The notes under the pieces are model-generated. The model made no database searches. It saw only the letters and a program-made list of their open reading frames with translations, and was not told where the DNA came from. From positions 1 to 54,778 of the forward strand of contig JAIPDZ010000002.1 of the NCBI GenBank assembly GCA_021737425.1: a stretch of 54,778 nucleotides of DNA, given 5' to 3'. Both the position numbers and the translations under genes were made by a program. This DNA is from Deltaproteobacteria bacterium (GTDB taxonomy: Bacteria > Desulfobacterota > DSM-4660 > Desulfatiglandales > Desulfatiglandaceae). This document shows, in pieces, positions 1-9,928 of the stretch (the stretch's first letter is position 1; each line of letters opens with the position of its first letter).

Positions 1-2
1 CT

Positions 3-347
3 GGAAGACATACCCGGTACAATGCCAACACGCTCATGAGAAACCCGGCGTGGAATGAGGGAAAGAGGGCCTGTACCGTGTCGCTGAGTCCGGCTGATGC
101 CGATGCCCTCGGGCTCCATGACGGCCAGAGGGTCCGGGTCATAACCGATGCAGGAAGTGAGGTGGGGGAACTCCAGGTGACCGATCGGGCGAGGGAGGGC
201 ATGGTGCTCATTCCCCATGGTTTCGGCCTGATCTATGACGGAGCGGTTTTTGGCATCAATGTGAATCGCCTGACCAAGAATACGCACCGGGACCCTATCG
301 GAACGCCCCTGCACCGGTACGTACCCTGCCGAGTGGAAGGAGTTTGA
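3..347 (+). CDS. Molybdopterin oxidoreductase, C-terminal fragment (molybdopterin dinucleotide-binding domain), truncated by window start
   Basis: Open frame runs to the window edge (GRHTRYNANTLMRNPAWNEG...VSLSPADADALGLHDGQRVRVITDAGS...); typical MoCo dinucleotide-binding domain pattern. Confidence 0.8.
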   Translation, partial: GRHTRYNANTLMRNPAWNEGKRACTVSLSPADADALGLHDGQRVRVITDAGSEVGELQVTDRAREGMVLIPHGFGLIYDGAVFGINVNRLTKNTHRDPIGTPLHRYVPCRVEGV

Positions 348-544
348 TCACATGGCCAGCATGTGAGAGAGGAACGAAGATGCCACTTCGTCGTTTTTCA
401 CAAAGACTGTTCTGGGTTCGGCCCGTCTCAACGTTTGCATTCTGCTACACCTAAGGCACCCATAACAGTTTAGGCCTCTGAAACGGGGTTCCAGGCCATG
501 AGGGGGTCTTTATTTCAACATGCTAAGGTAATACAGGCACCCTA

Positions 545-711
545 ACGGCGGCAACCAAAATAGTGGCCGGATTTCAGGTTTCGGCAAAGGAGCTCCCGCT
601 TCTTTTTTCTGAACTCTGTAACCTGAAACCATAACATCTAATGAACCGTACGGCTTAGCTCTAACAAGATATCTTCGCTGCTCGCGTTGAAGTTACAAAC
701 AAAGGTTCTGA
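545..711 (+). repeat. Dispersed ~160-bp repeat, copy A
   Basis: Shares gGC.GCAACCAAAAT.agtggcc..ttCAGGTTTC and a 3' part atcttcgct...gaagttaca with copies at 1537-1704 and 17200-17358. Confidence 0.6.
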
Positions 712-893
712 TCCAATGATGGCGATCCATATGCGAGACTGTTGATTTTCTGAGCAATGGCTCTTAAATCATGTCCAGGCTTATGGCGGGTCGCGCTGAT
801 CATTCTAAATGATAGCATTGACGAGGCTTTTGACGCCCGTCCCGCTTGGGATCGAATACCATCATGTCCAAAACCCATTTGGAACCGCTTGCT

Positions 894-1511
894 TCATGGG
901 ATGGGGTAATGATCCAGCGCCCCCGCCTCGATCAGGGCCTTGATCACCGCACACAAGGGGAGTCCCACCACATTGGTATAGGAACCAAAGATGGCCTCCA
1001 CCATAAAGGCCCCCATCCCCTGGATGGCGTATCCGCCTGCCTTACCCTCAGGTTCGCCGGTGGCGGTGTAGGCGTCAATCTCCTGGGAAGTCAAGGACTT
1101 GAACCGCACATCGGTGGTCACCGCCTCACAGTGTTCCCCATCCCCTGATGGCGTCAAAATGCAAAAACCGGTGATCACCTGATGGGATCTGCCCCCCAGC
1201 TGCGTGAGCATGGCCTGAGCATCAGCGGCATCCCCGGGTTTGCCCAAGATCCGGTTCTCCACCACCACCATGGTGTCGGCACCCAGAACCCAGGAAGCGC
1301 CTATGAATGAAAAGGCCCTCCTGGCCTTTTTTTCGGCGAGGCCGCACGCCTGGGTGGCGGGGTCCCCGTCCATATCCGTTTCCTCCACCCCGCTGACCAC
1401 CACCCGGTGAGGGATCCGGGCCTGGGCCATGAGCCGCTTCCGGCGAGGGGATGCAGAGGCCAGGATCAGGGGGTAGGTGTCACTGATAGATGGAAAATGA
1501 GGGGCATTCAT
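894..1511 (-). CDS. maf: Maf family nucleotide pyrophosphatase
   Basis: Motif LILASASPRRKRLM; Maf-typical length and the GADTMVV motif; start chosen at internal Met. Confidence 0.9.
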   Translation of the reverse strand: MNAPHFPSISDTYPLILASASPRRKRLMAQARIPHRVVVSGVEETDMDGDPATQACGLAEKKARRAFSFIGASWVLGADTMVVVENRILGKPGDAADAQAMLTQLGGRSHQVITGFCILTPSGDGEHCEAVTTDVRFKSLTSQEIDAYTATGEPEGKAGGYAIQGMGAFMVEAIFGSYTNVVGLPLCAVIKALIEAGALDHYPIP

Positions 1512-1536
1512 GTTTGCCAACCTAAGACAGGCTACC

Positions 1537-1704
1537 GGCCGCAACCAAAATGAGGTGTCAGTGTTCGGGTGTCAGGTTTCAGAAAAAAAACAAACCCTGA
1601 CACCCGAAACCCGACACCTGAAACCTTTATCTGTAATCAATTCATTGGGTTCGCATCGACAAAACTTCTTGGCTTCCGGCGTATAAGTTACGATTTAAGA
1701 CTCT
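1537..1704 (+). repeat. Dispersed ~160-bp repeat, copy B
   Basis: GGCCGCAACCAAAAT...GTGTCAGGTTTCAG...CCCTGACACCCGAAA...CACCTGAAACCTTTATC...; homologous to 545-711 and, inverted, 17200-17358. Confidence 0.65.
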
Positions 1705-2482
1705 ACTGGAACACCCCCTCCAGGCCGAAGAGATATGCCGCGTTTTGAGTGGTCTGCCGGGCCACTTCAGCCAATTCAAGCCCCCGTAACCGGGCCACCT
1801 CCCGGGCCGTGTAGGTGACAAAAAGGGGCTCATTGCGCCGGCCCCGGTTGGGCACCGGGGTGAGAAAGGGCGCATCGGTCTCCACCAGCAATCGATCCAG
1901 GGGCAGGGACGCGGCCACCTGCCGGGTGATAGTCGCTGTTTTGTAGGTGACGGTTCCGGGAATGGAAATATAATATCCCAAATCCGTAAATGCCCGGGCC
2001 AGGGCCAGGTCTCCTGAAAAACAGTGGATCACTCCTTTCCGGTCCCCTTTCCCCATCTTTTTGAGCGCCCCGTAGACCGCCTCATGGGCCTCCCGGTCAT
2101 GGATGACCACCGGCAGACCCAGGTCATGGGCCATGGTGAGCTGCTCTTCAAACACGGGCTGCTGGGCCTGGGGATTCGAATACTCCCGATAAAAATCGAG
2201 TCCGATCTCCCCCCAGGCCACTACAGCCGGATCTTCGGCCAGGGGGGCCAGTTCCGCCAAATCGGCGGGGGTGCATCCTTGGGCATTATGGGGATGGTAC
2301 CCGATGGCCGCCTTCACGCATGGATATTTTGCGGCCAGTTCAATGGCACGAACCGAGCTCTTTCTGTCGATTCCCACACTGATGATGCCGTGCACGCCGC
2401 CTTTCAGGGAACGATCCACAACCGCGTCCCGATCCGCATCAAATGCCTTCATGTCGAGATGGGCATGGGTATCAATGAGCAA
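1703..2482 (-). CDS. tatD: TatD family metal-dependent hydrolase/DNase
   Basis: MLIDTHAHLD, GEIGLDFYR, LLVETDAPFL motifs. Confidence 0.92.
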   Translation of the reverse strand: MLIDTHAHLDMKAFDADRDAVVDRSLKGGVHGIISVGIDRKSSVRAIELAAKYPCVKAAIGYHPHNAQGCTPADLAELAPLAEDPAVVAWGEIGLDFYREYSNPQAQQPVFEEQLTMAHDLGLPVVIHDREAHEAVYGALKKMGKGDRKGVIHCFSGDLALARAFTDLGYYISIPGTVTYKTATITRQVAASLPLDRLLVETDAPFLTPVPNRGRRNEPLFVTYTAREVARLRGLELAEVARQTTQNAAYLFGLEGVFQ

Positions 2483-2616
2483 AACCGTATCTCCCTATTG
2501 TCGATGTGAGTGAAGGCCCTTATACCCCATCGGCCTTTGCATGGCAAATAATTCCATTGCACCCCTGCCGGATGTTTTTGTATGGTTACCTGTGGACCCC
2601 TCCAAGGAGCGAATCA

Positions 2617-4908
2617 ATGGCCGATGAAACCAAATCGATCGAGAAGCGACTTGAATACCAAAAAAGGCTCAACACCATTACCAATGAAATCCACGCCGCC
2701 GGCGATACCAATGAAATCCTGCTGAACCTGCAGGGAAGGATCCTGGGCCTGTTTGATGCCGATCGCATCACCATATTTGTGGTGGATCGGGAAAAGCGGC
2801 AACTGGTCTCCCTGCTCAAGACCGGGGATGAGGTCCAGGAGATCCGGGTGGGGCTCAACAAGAAAAGCATTGCCGGGTTTTGCGGGGTCACCGGAAAGAT
2901 CCTCAATATCGCGGATGTGTACGATGACCAGGCCCTTCAGAGAATCAGCCCGGACCTGCGATTTGACAGGAGTTGGGATGAACGGACCGGCTACCGGACC
3001 CGTCAGGTCCTGGTGTCGCCCATTGTCCATGCCCGGCAGCTGCTGGGGGTCATCCAGCTCCTCAACAAGACCCATGGAACCCGCTTTACCCGTGACGACC
3101 ACGCCGCGCTCCTGGACATCCTCAAGGTACTGGGGTTGGCCTTTTACAAGAACCAGAAACTGGCCCAACAGACCAAGCCCACCAAATTCGACTTTCTGCT
3201 CACCCATAATATCGTCTCCGGCAATGAACTGAACCAGGCCATGTCCCGGGCCAGGAGTGCCCAAAAGAGTGTGGAATCCGTACTGATGTCCGACTTCAGC
3301 GTATCCAAGGCGGATATCGGGAAGTCATTGGCCAACCATTACAGGACCCGCTTTATCCCCTATGTGGACAGAATGGTTATCCCGGCTGAGCTCATAAAAG
3401 GGCTCAAGGCCAGTTTTCTGAAGACCAATGCCTTCGTGCCGGTGGGCCAGGCAGACGGAAAGGTCATCGTGGTCATGGAAGACCCGGACTATCTCCCGGC
3501 CAGAGATGCCATCAAGCGATTTCTGCCCGGACGGGAATTCGAATTCTGCGTCTCCCTGAGAGAGGATATCCATAAGATGATATCGCATTTTTTTGATCTC
3601 AGCTCTAAGGAGATGCTGAGCGGCACCGGCAGCATAGAGGACATCCTGGGACAGCTGGACACCTCAGAGGACGAGGGAGAGGAAGAAGCCCGGGGCGGCA
3701 TGAGTGAAAACGACAGTGCCATTGTCCGGCTGATCAATAAGATGATTGCGGATGCCTACTCCAGAAACGCTTCGGATATCCACATAGAACCCAGGCAGGG
3801 CAAGGCCAGTGCCGTGGTAAGGTTCCGCATAGACGGGGCCTGCCAGGTGTATCAGACCATCCCTTACACCCATAAGCGGGCCATGGTCTCCCGCCTCAAG
3901 ATCATGTCGGATCTGGACATTTCTGAAAGACGGCTTCCCCAGGACGGAAAGATAAAATTCAGTAAGTTTGCCCCATTGGATATTGAACTCCGGGTGGCCA
4001 CCATCCCCACGGCCGGGCAAAATGAGGACGTGGTCATGCGCATCCTCTCTGCCAGCAAGCCCATGCCCCTCAAGGCCATGGGCATGACCCAGAGGGACTA
4101 TGACGAGACCATCAACATGATTACCCTGCCCTACGGCATCGTGCTGGTGGTCGGTCCCACCGGGAGCGGCAAGACCACCACGCTCCATGCGGCGCTGCAT
4201 TACATCAACACCCCGGAGAAGAAGATCTGGACCGCCGAAGACCCTGTGGAAATCACCCAGGAGGGGCTGCGCCAGGTCCAGGTGTACCCCAAGATCGGGT
4301 TTGATTTTGCCAGGGCCATGCGCTCATTTCTGCGGGCGGATCCGGATGTGATCATGGTGGGGGAGATGAGAGACCGGGAGACCATGACCACCGGCATTGA
4401 GGCCTCCCTCACCGGGCACCTGGTCTTCAGCACCCTTCATACCAACAGTGCGGCGGAGACCATCACCCGTCTCCTGGACATGGGGATGGACCCCTTCAAT
4501 TTCGCGGACGCCCTTCTCGGGGTCATTGCCCAACGACTGGCCCGGACCCTGTGTCCCAAATGCAAGGAAAAATATCATCCCTCCCAGGAAGAATACGATG
4601 CCCTGGTCAGGGCGTACGGAAAGGGATTCGAACAGCTCGGGGTGGAATACAATGAAGATTTTTGTCTCTACCGGCCCAAGGGGTGCCCCGAGTGTAACCA
4701 GACCGGTTATGCGGGCCGCACCGCACTCCACGAGGTACTGGTGGGAACGGACGAGATCCAGCAACTCATACAGGGTCGGGCCAGGATCAGGGAGATCCTG
4801 AACCAGGCCGTGGCAGACGGCATGACCACGCTCATGCAGGACGGGATCCGGAAAGTCTGTCAGGGGATCACCGATTTCACCCAGGTCAGGAGCGTATGCA
4901 TTCGATAG
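2617..4908 (+). CDS. GspE/PilB-type secretion ATPase with N-terminal GAF domain
   Basis: N-terminal GAF-like region (ADRITIFVVDREKRQLVS...); T2SSE_N/MshEN-like middle; Walker A GPTGSGKTTTLHAAL; Asp/His boxes; CPKC...CPEC zinc motif; start chosen at MADETKSIEK. Confidence 0.9.
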   Translation: MADETKSIEKRLEYQKRLNTITNEIHAAGDTNEILLNLQGRILGLFDADRITIFVVDREKRQLVSLLKTGDEVQEIRVGLNKKSIAGFCGVTGKILNIADVYDDQALQRISPDLRFDRSWDERTGYRTRQVLVSPIVHARQLLGVIQLLNKTHGTRFTRDDHAALLDILKVLGLAFYKNQKLAQQTKPTKFDFLLTHNIVSGNELNQAMSRARSAQKSVESVLMSDFSVSKADIGKSLANHYRTRFIPYVDRMVIPAELIKGLKASFLKTNAFVPVGQADGKVIVVMEDPDYLPARDAIKRFLPGREFEFCVSLREDIHKMISHFFDLSSKEMLSGTGSIEDILGQLDTSEDEGEEEARGGMSENDSAIVRLINKMIADAYSRNASDIHIEPRQGKASAVVRFRIDGACQVYQTIPYTHKRAMVSRLKIMSDLDISERRLPQDGKIKFSKFAPLDIELRVATIPTAGQNEDVVMRILSASKPMPLKAMGMTQRDYDETINMITLPYGIVLVVGPTGSGKTTTLHAALHYINTPEKKIWTAEDPVEITQEGLRQVQVYPKIGFDFARAMRSFLRADPDVIMVGEMRDRETMTTGIEASLTGHLVFSTLHTNSAAETITRLLDMGMDPFNFADALLGVIAQRLARTLCPKCKEKYHPSQEEYDALVRAYGKGFEQLGVEYNEDFCLYRPKGCPECNQTGYAGRTALHEVLVGTDEIQQLIQGRARIREILNQAVADGMTTLMQDGIRKVCQGITDFTQVRSVCIR

Positions 4909-4957
4909 CCCCATGAGCCGGGCTGTTTATGGACCTCAGAGACGTTTGAAAAATGTC

Positions 4958-6019
4958 TCAGGGATAAATTCCCGGATGCAGCAGCCCCTCGGTTTCATCC
5001 AGCCCGAACATGAGATTCATATTCTGGACCGCACTCCCGGCCTGCCCCTTCACCAGATTATCGATCAGGCTGACAATGATCACATTACCGGTCCGCTCAT
5101 CCACGTGGAGGGAGATATTGCAGAAATTGCTTCCTCTCACGTGGGTACTGATCTGGGGCGTTTCAGGACCGAACACCCGCACGAATCGATCCGCCTGATA
5201 AAAGGCCTGGTAGGCATCGATCAGGGTGTTGACATTCACCCCCTCACGGATCCGGGCGTAAATGGTGGTCAATATCCCGCGGCTGAGGGGGACCACATGG
5301 GGGGTAAAGGTGATGGCGACCGGGTCGCCCGCCATCCTGCCCAACTCCCTTTCAACCTCATACACATGCTGGTGACCGGAAACCTTGTAGGCATTCATGG
5401 CATCATAGCGGGCAGGGTAGTGAAAGGTGGGATTGGGGTTTTTGCCGGCCCCGGAGACCCCGGTCTTGGCGTCACAGATGATGGTTTGGGGGTCAACGAG
5501 TTTTTCTTTTACGGCCGGAGAGAGCCCCAGGATGCAACTGACCGCAAAGCAGCCCGGGTTCCCCACCAGATTGGCGCCCTGGATTTCTGCACGATGGAGC
5601 TCGGCCAGCCCGTATACGGATTGAGGCAGAAGATCGGGGGCGGCGTGTCCTTGATTCCGACCGATTCTGGCGGCATACCCTTTATAGGTCTCGAGATCAT
5701 TGAACCGGAAATCACCGCTGTAATCAACCACCTTCATGCCTTTTTCGAGCCATGCCCCCGCCTCGGTCTGACCCACCCCGTCCGGGGTGGAAAAGAAGAC
5801 CACCTGCGCATCCTCGGGGCACTGGGCTTGGCGGGGGTCCAGGATGGGCATATCGCAGAATCCCTTAAGATGCGGATACAAATCGCTGATGGGGCGCCCT
5901 ACCTGTTCCTTATCAATAAGGGCGCAGATCTCTGCCCGGGGGTGCCCCAGCAAGAGCTCAATGGCCCCACAGCCGCCATACCCTCCTGCGCCCACAATAA
6001 CCACCTTTATCTTTTCCAT
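4958..6019 (-). CDS. argC: N-acetyl-gamma-glutamyl-phosphate reductase
   Basis: VVIVGAGGYGGCGAIELLLGHP, GNPGCFAVSCILGLSP, HxHVYEVE motifs. Confidence 0.93.
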   Translation of the reverse strand: MEKIKVVIVGAGGYGGCGAIELLLGHPRAEICALIDKEQVGRPISDLYPHLKGFCDMPILDPRQAQCPEDAQVVFFSTPDGVGQTEAGAWLEKGMKVVDYSGDFRFNDLETYKGYAARIGRNQGHAAPDLLPQSVYGLAELHRAEIQGANLVGNPGCFAVSCILGLSPAVKEKLVDPQTIICDAKTGVSGAGKNPNPTFHYPARYDAMNAYKVSGHQHVYEVERELGRMAGDPVAITFTPHVVPLSRGILTTIYARIREGVNVNTLIDAYQAFYQADRFVRVFGPETPQISTHVRGSNFCNISLHVDERTGNVIIVSLIDNLVKGQAGSAVQNMNLMFGLDETEGLLHPGIYP

Positions 6020-6102
6020 GCCAAATCCCTCGTATGTGGAATATAAACCGTCCTTGGGTACCAGGGCCCGGCCGGCCTGCCACCTGAAACCGGAACCCTC
6101 AT

Positions 6103-7152
6103 TTACACATTGAAGCGGAAATTGATGATATCCCCGTCCTCGACCGTGTACTCCTTCCCTTCCAGCCGTACCAGGCCCGCCTTTTTGGCCGCCTTGAAAC
6201 TCCCCTGGGCTTTAAGGTCCTCAAAAGAAACCACCTCAGCCCGGATAAAGCCCTGCTGGATATCCGAATGAACCGCCCCCGCCGCTTCCAGGGCCGGCGT
6301 GCGGGACCGGATGGGCCATGCCTTCACCTCGTCGGAACCCACCGTAAAAAAGCAGATCCGATTGAGGATCCTAAAGGAACTGCTGATGACCCGGTCCAGG
6401 GCCGATTCCGTGATATGGTAGGCCTCCAGGAATTCCTCGGATTCCTCGGGTGACATCTCGGCGATATCCATCTCCAGCTTGCCTCGCACCACGATCAGCT
6501 CCATCCCCTCGGGCCTCTGGGCCCACGCGGGCATCTCCTCGGTCTCATCCTCGTTGTTGACGACCACCAGCCGGGGTTTTGCGGAGAGAAATGTGAACCC
6601 CTTGAGCATGGGATCTGATGCCAGTTCAGGGGAATGACGAAGGGGCATCCCTTTTTCCAGCAGTTGACGGCATGACTGGAGCAGGGGCGGTTCTTCGGGT
6701 GGCGGTTTTTTCCCCCGTTTTTGGTCCAGATCGATTCTCTCCATCCGTTTCTCCACCACCATCAGGTCGTTGAAAATCATTTCCTGTTCCAGCTTGGAAA
6801 AATCAACGTCAGGCGTGGAGGGCGACCCCACAGGCCCTTCAAAATTCCGCACCACCTGCACCAGGGCGTCGCAGGTACGGACCTGGCCCCAGAATTCCCC
6901 TTCCGAAGCAGAACCGGAAGCGCCTCTGCCCACTTCAGAAGGGAGGAGGTATTCGATTTTGGCATAGGTGGTCTTTTCAGGGGCATACATATCCGCCAGA
7001 AAATCGATCCGATCATCAGCCACCGTAATGGTGGCCAACCTGGCGCCCTTTTGGAAGCTGTCAGTGCCCCCTTTTTCCCCTCTGGCCCCGGTCAGTGCGG
7101 CAAACACCGTTGATTTTCCCGCCTGTGGAAGACCTATGATTCCCAATTTCAT
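6103..7152 (-). CDS. YchF-related GTPase/ATPase (DUF933/TGS C-terminal domain), divergent
   Basis: P-loop GLPQAGKSTVFAALTG; C-terminal AEVVSFEDL...EGKEYTVEDGDIINFRFNV as in YchF. Confidence 0.85.
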   Translation of the reverse strand: MKLGIIGLPQAGKSTVFAALTGARGEKGGTDSFQKGARLATITVADDRIDFLADMYAPEKTTYAKIEYLLPSEVGRGASGSASEGEFWGQVRTCDALVQVVRNFEGPVGSPSTPDVDFSKLEQEMIFNDLMVVEKRMERIDLDQKRGKKPPPEEPPLLQSCRQLLEKGMPLRHSPELASDPMLKGFTFLSAKPRLVVVNNEDETEEMPAWAQRPEGMELIVVRGKLEMDIAEMSPEESEEFLEAYHITESALDRVISSSFRILNRICFFTVGSDEVKAWPIRSRTPALEAAGAVHSDIQQGFIRAEVVSFEDLKAQGSFKAAKKAGLVRLEGKEYTVEDGDIINFRFNV

Positions 7153-7239
7153 GGTTTTTTCCTGTATATCAATGGATAAAGGGACCCAGAGTTGTCACGG
7201 CTCCCGAGGTTCGCCGGTTACATGGTCCTATTCAGTGGT

Positions 7240-7968
7240 CTATAGGGCCTTGCCGCTCCGTCTTAAGAGCACATACATGGCCCCGGTTCCGCCATCATAG
7301 GCCCTTGCAGTGGAAAAGGCCAGGATGATTTTTTTGACCGGCCCCCGGCTCAGCCACACCGGCACCCGGGTTTTGAGGACCGGAATATGGTTTTCAGAAT
7401 TGAGCCCTCTGCCATGCACCACCAGCACACACCGCAGTCCGTGGCGATAACTGTCCAAGAGAAAATCCCGGATACTGATTTCCGCCTCCGGTTGGGTCAG
7501 GCCGTGGAGATCCACATGGTCCTGGATAGGGAACTCTCCCTTCCTCAGCTTTTCCATCAGCCTGCGGTCCATGCCCGGCACGGCCCCCTCCATGTATTCA
7601 TCAGAGAAGGTGATATCCATTTCAGCGGCCCCGCTCACCAGATCGGAAAGGTGGGCCAGGACCTCCAGATCCCCGCTCCTGGGGGGATGGGGCGGTCTCA
7701 GGTCACGGGGAGGCAGCCGCACCACCCTCCCCCGGTCCTGGGACAACGGATCCACATCCCACATGGCCTCAATGAAGCGATCCTCTTCTGTAACAGGGGC
7801 CTTCCCAGCCACCGGTTCATGGTCGACTGTCTCTCCATCGGATGGGACCCTCTCTTTGGGCCCCAGGGAAACAGGCCTGTCCAGGGCAGGATTGAACGGG
7901 GCCTCAGGACGGTTCTTCGCAGGCTTGTGCCGATTCAAGCGCCTCTGTTTCTTCTTTCTCTGGGCCAT
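7240..7968 (-). CDS. Smr/MutS2 domain-containing protein
   Basis: VDLHGLTQPEAEISIRDFLLDSYRHGLRCVLVVHGRGLNS...: Smr domain; start set at MAQRKKKQRRL. Confidence 0.87.
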   Translation of the reverse strand: MAQRKKKQRRLNRHKPAKNRPEAPFNPALDRPVSLGPKERVPSDGETVDHEPVAGKAPVTEEDRFIEAMWDVDPLSQDRGRVVRLPPRDLRPPHPPRSGDLEVLAHLSDLVSGAAEMDITFSDEYMEGAVPGMDRRLMEKLRKGEFPIQDHVDLHGLTQPEAEISIRDFLLDSYRHGLRCVLVVHGRGLNSENHIPVLKTRVPVWLSRGPVKKIILAFSTARAYDGGTGAMYVLLRRSGKAL

Positions 7969-8125
7969 TGGTCTCCCCTGGTTTCCCCGCCCCCTGCACG
8001 CAATCACTTGACGAACTCCGGACTTGCCATTACCATTAAACCAGTATAACACACACCGTAGCATTTTGTAAGCGGAGCGCCAACCTCAAGACCATGATCT
8101 TTTGGCCCAAAAAAGGAGAGTGGGT

Positions 8126-8761
8126 GTGGCAAGAGTGGATGATTATAAAAAGGCGGTTGAACTAAGCAGGCAAGGGCTGGCCACAAGGGATGCCCAAGAG
8201 ATTGCAACGCACAGCGGGGCGACCATGGAGCAGGGACCCGATGGCCATCCCCTGCTTGCCCTGCCCTTCCTTCAAAAAAGGGTCCTCCTGGAGGGCCCCG
8301 GGTTCCAAATGACGTTTCGAGAATCCGGAGAGGAACCGAATTTGCAGGAGCAGGTCCTGATCCTCCATTACCTCAACGGCGCAACCGGAGCCGCTCCAAC
8401 CGGCGAATGGGTGGCTTATCAGGAGATCCCGGACGGAAAGTTTTACATAGATGCCTTTCTCCGCAGGGCCAAAAACCCCATGGTGAATACCTTCGGGGAC
8501 CAGCCTGAGGTATTCATAAAACTGGCCAAGGAGGTCTATGATGCACAACCCCTGGATCAGGGGGACGCGGCCGTGACGGTCCAGGCCTTTCCCCGGGTGC
8601 CGGCGGCCCTGATTCTGTGGCGGGGGGATGACGAATTTCCGCCCGAAGGGACCATCCTGTTTGACCGCAGCATCGGGGACATCCTATCGGCAGAGGACAT
8701 TGCCTGGCTGGCGGGGATGATCGTCTATCCCCTGATGGGCATGGCCAAGGGGAGAACATAA
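8126..8761 (+). CDS. DUF3786 domain-containing protein
   Basis: Resembles DUF3786 proteins (YQEIPDGKFYIDAFLRRAKNPMVNTFG); GTG start after AGGAG. Confidence 0.65.
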   Translation: MARVDDYKKAVELSRQGLATRDAQEIATHSGATMEQGPDGHPLLALPFLQKRVLLEGPGFQMTFRESGEEPNLQEQVLILHYLNGATGAAPTGEWVAYQEIPDGKFYIDAFLRRAKNPMVNTFGDQPEVFIKLAKEVYDAQPLDQGDAAVTVQAFPRVPAALILWRGDDEFPPEGTILFDRSIGDILSAEDIAWLAGMIVYPLMGMAKGRT

Positions 8762-8780
8762 ATGGTATGGGGAGGAGAGG

Positions 8781-9290
8781 ATGGGGCCTAATAAGAGATT
8801 GATCGGCGTGGTCATGGGAAGTGCTTCTGATTTTGAGGTGATGAAGGGGTGTACGGTCCTCCTGGATGGTCTCAACATACCCTATGAGGTGAAGGTGTTA
8901 TCCGCCCACAGGACCCCGGAGCAGGCCAGGATATATGCCACCGGCGCCATGGATCAGGGCATTGAGGTCCTCATTGCCGGTGCTGGATGGGCAGCCCACC
9001 TGGCCGGCTTTCTGGCCGCCCACACCACCCTCCCGGTCATCGGCATCCCCATTGATTCATCCCCGCTGAACGGAATGGACGCCCTGCTTTCCACCGTACA
9101 GATGCCCCCGGGTATTCCGGTGGCCACGGTCTCTGTGGGCAAAGGCGGGGCCAAAAACGCCGCGGTCTTGGCCGCTCAAATCTTGGCCTTGAAACATCCC
9201 GAGGTGTCAAAGGCCGTACGCAGATACCGAAGCGAACTTACCCAAGAGGCCGCTTCCAAAGTGGACTCCTGGTATCAATCAGGGCAGTAA
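8781..9290 (+). CDS. purE: 5-(carboxyamino)imidazole ribonucleotide mutase
   Basis: [50 protein letters not shown]. Confidence 0.95.
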   Translation: MGPNKRLIGVVMGSASDFEVMKGCTVLLDGLNIPYEVKVLSAHRTPEQARIYATGAMDQGIEVLIAGAGWAAHLAGFLAAHTTLPVIGIPIDSSPLNGMDALLSTVQMPPGIPVATVSVGKGGAKNAAVLAAQILALKHPEVSKAVRRYRSELTQEAASKVDSWYQSGQ

Positions 9291-9292
9291 CC

Positions 9293-9928
9293 TTGGTGAG
9301 ACTCAGTCTGGAATCCGGTTTTGAACTTCCGGTCCAAAAGGCCGGGAAGATCCTCTTGTCCGGAGGCCTGGTGGCCTGCCCCACGGAATCCGTTTATGCC
9401 ATTGCCGCGGATGCCACCAATGAGACGGCGGTTCAGAGGGTCTTCACCCTGAAACAGAGAAAACCCGACCGTCCCATTCTGATCCTGATCCCTTCCCTGC
9501 AGGCACTCAACCGGTATGTGGCAGAGATTCCGCCCGTAGCCCGGCCTTTGATGAATCGATTCTGGCCCGGGGGCCTGACATTGATATTTGAAGCCGGACC
9601 CCGAATCTCGCCCCTGTTGACCGCAGGAACCGGCAAAATCGGGGTCCGGCTCTCCAGCCACCCCGTTGCCACCGCCTTGGCCAGGGAAATCCAAAGGCCG
9701 ATCACCGGCACCAGTGCCAATATTTCAGACACGCCGCCGTGCCGGGATCCCGAGGAGATCCTACGGGTATTCGGAAAAGGGATCGATCTGCTCTTGGATG
9801 GGGGGCGTTTACAGAGCGGCAGCCTCTCCACCGTCCTGGACATTACCACAGAGCCGCCACAGATACTGAGACAGGGGGCCATTGAAGACCCCTCCAACGA
9901 GCTGCAGGGAATGCGCTCGCCTTGTTAA
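9293..9928 (+). CDS. tsaC: L-threonylcarbamoyladenylate synthase (YrdC/Sua5 family)
   Basis: GGLVACPTESVYAIAADATNE, KxRKPDRPILILI, GTSANIS motifs. Confidence 0.88.
   Translation: MVRLSLESGFELPVQKAGKILLSGGLVACPTESVYAIAADATNETAVQRVFTLKQRKPDRPILILIPSLQALNRYVAEIPPVARPLMNRFWPGGLTLIFEAGPRISPLLTAGTGKIGVRLSSHPVATALAREIQRPITGTSANISDTPPCRDPEEILRVFGKGIDLLLDGGRLQSGSLSTVLDITTEPPQILRQGAIEDPSNELQGMRSPC

Noticed and set aside
693-878. 61-aa minus ORF in the gap upstream of maf
   Set aside because: Overlaps the end of repeat copy A, no recognisable domain, short; probably spurious.
4913-6046. 377-aa plus-strand ORF opposite argC, longer than argC itself
   Set aside because: Antisense shadow ORF of a high-GC gene; argC on the minus strand has all family motifs and this ORF has no recognisable domain.
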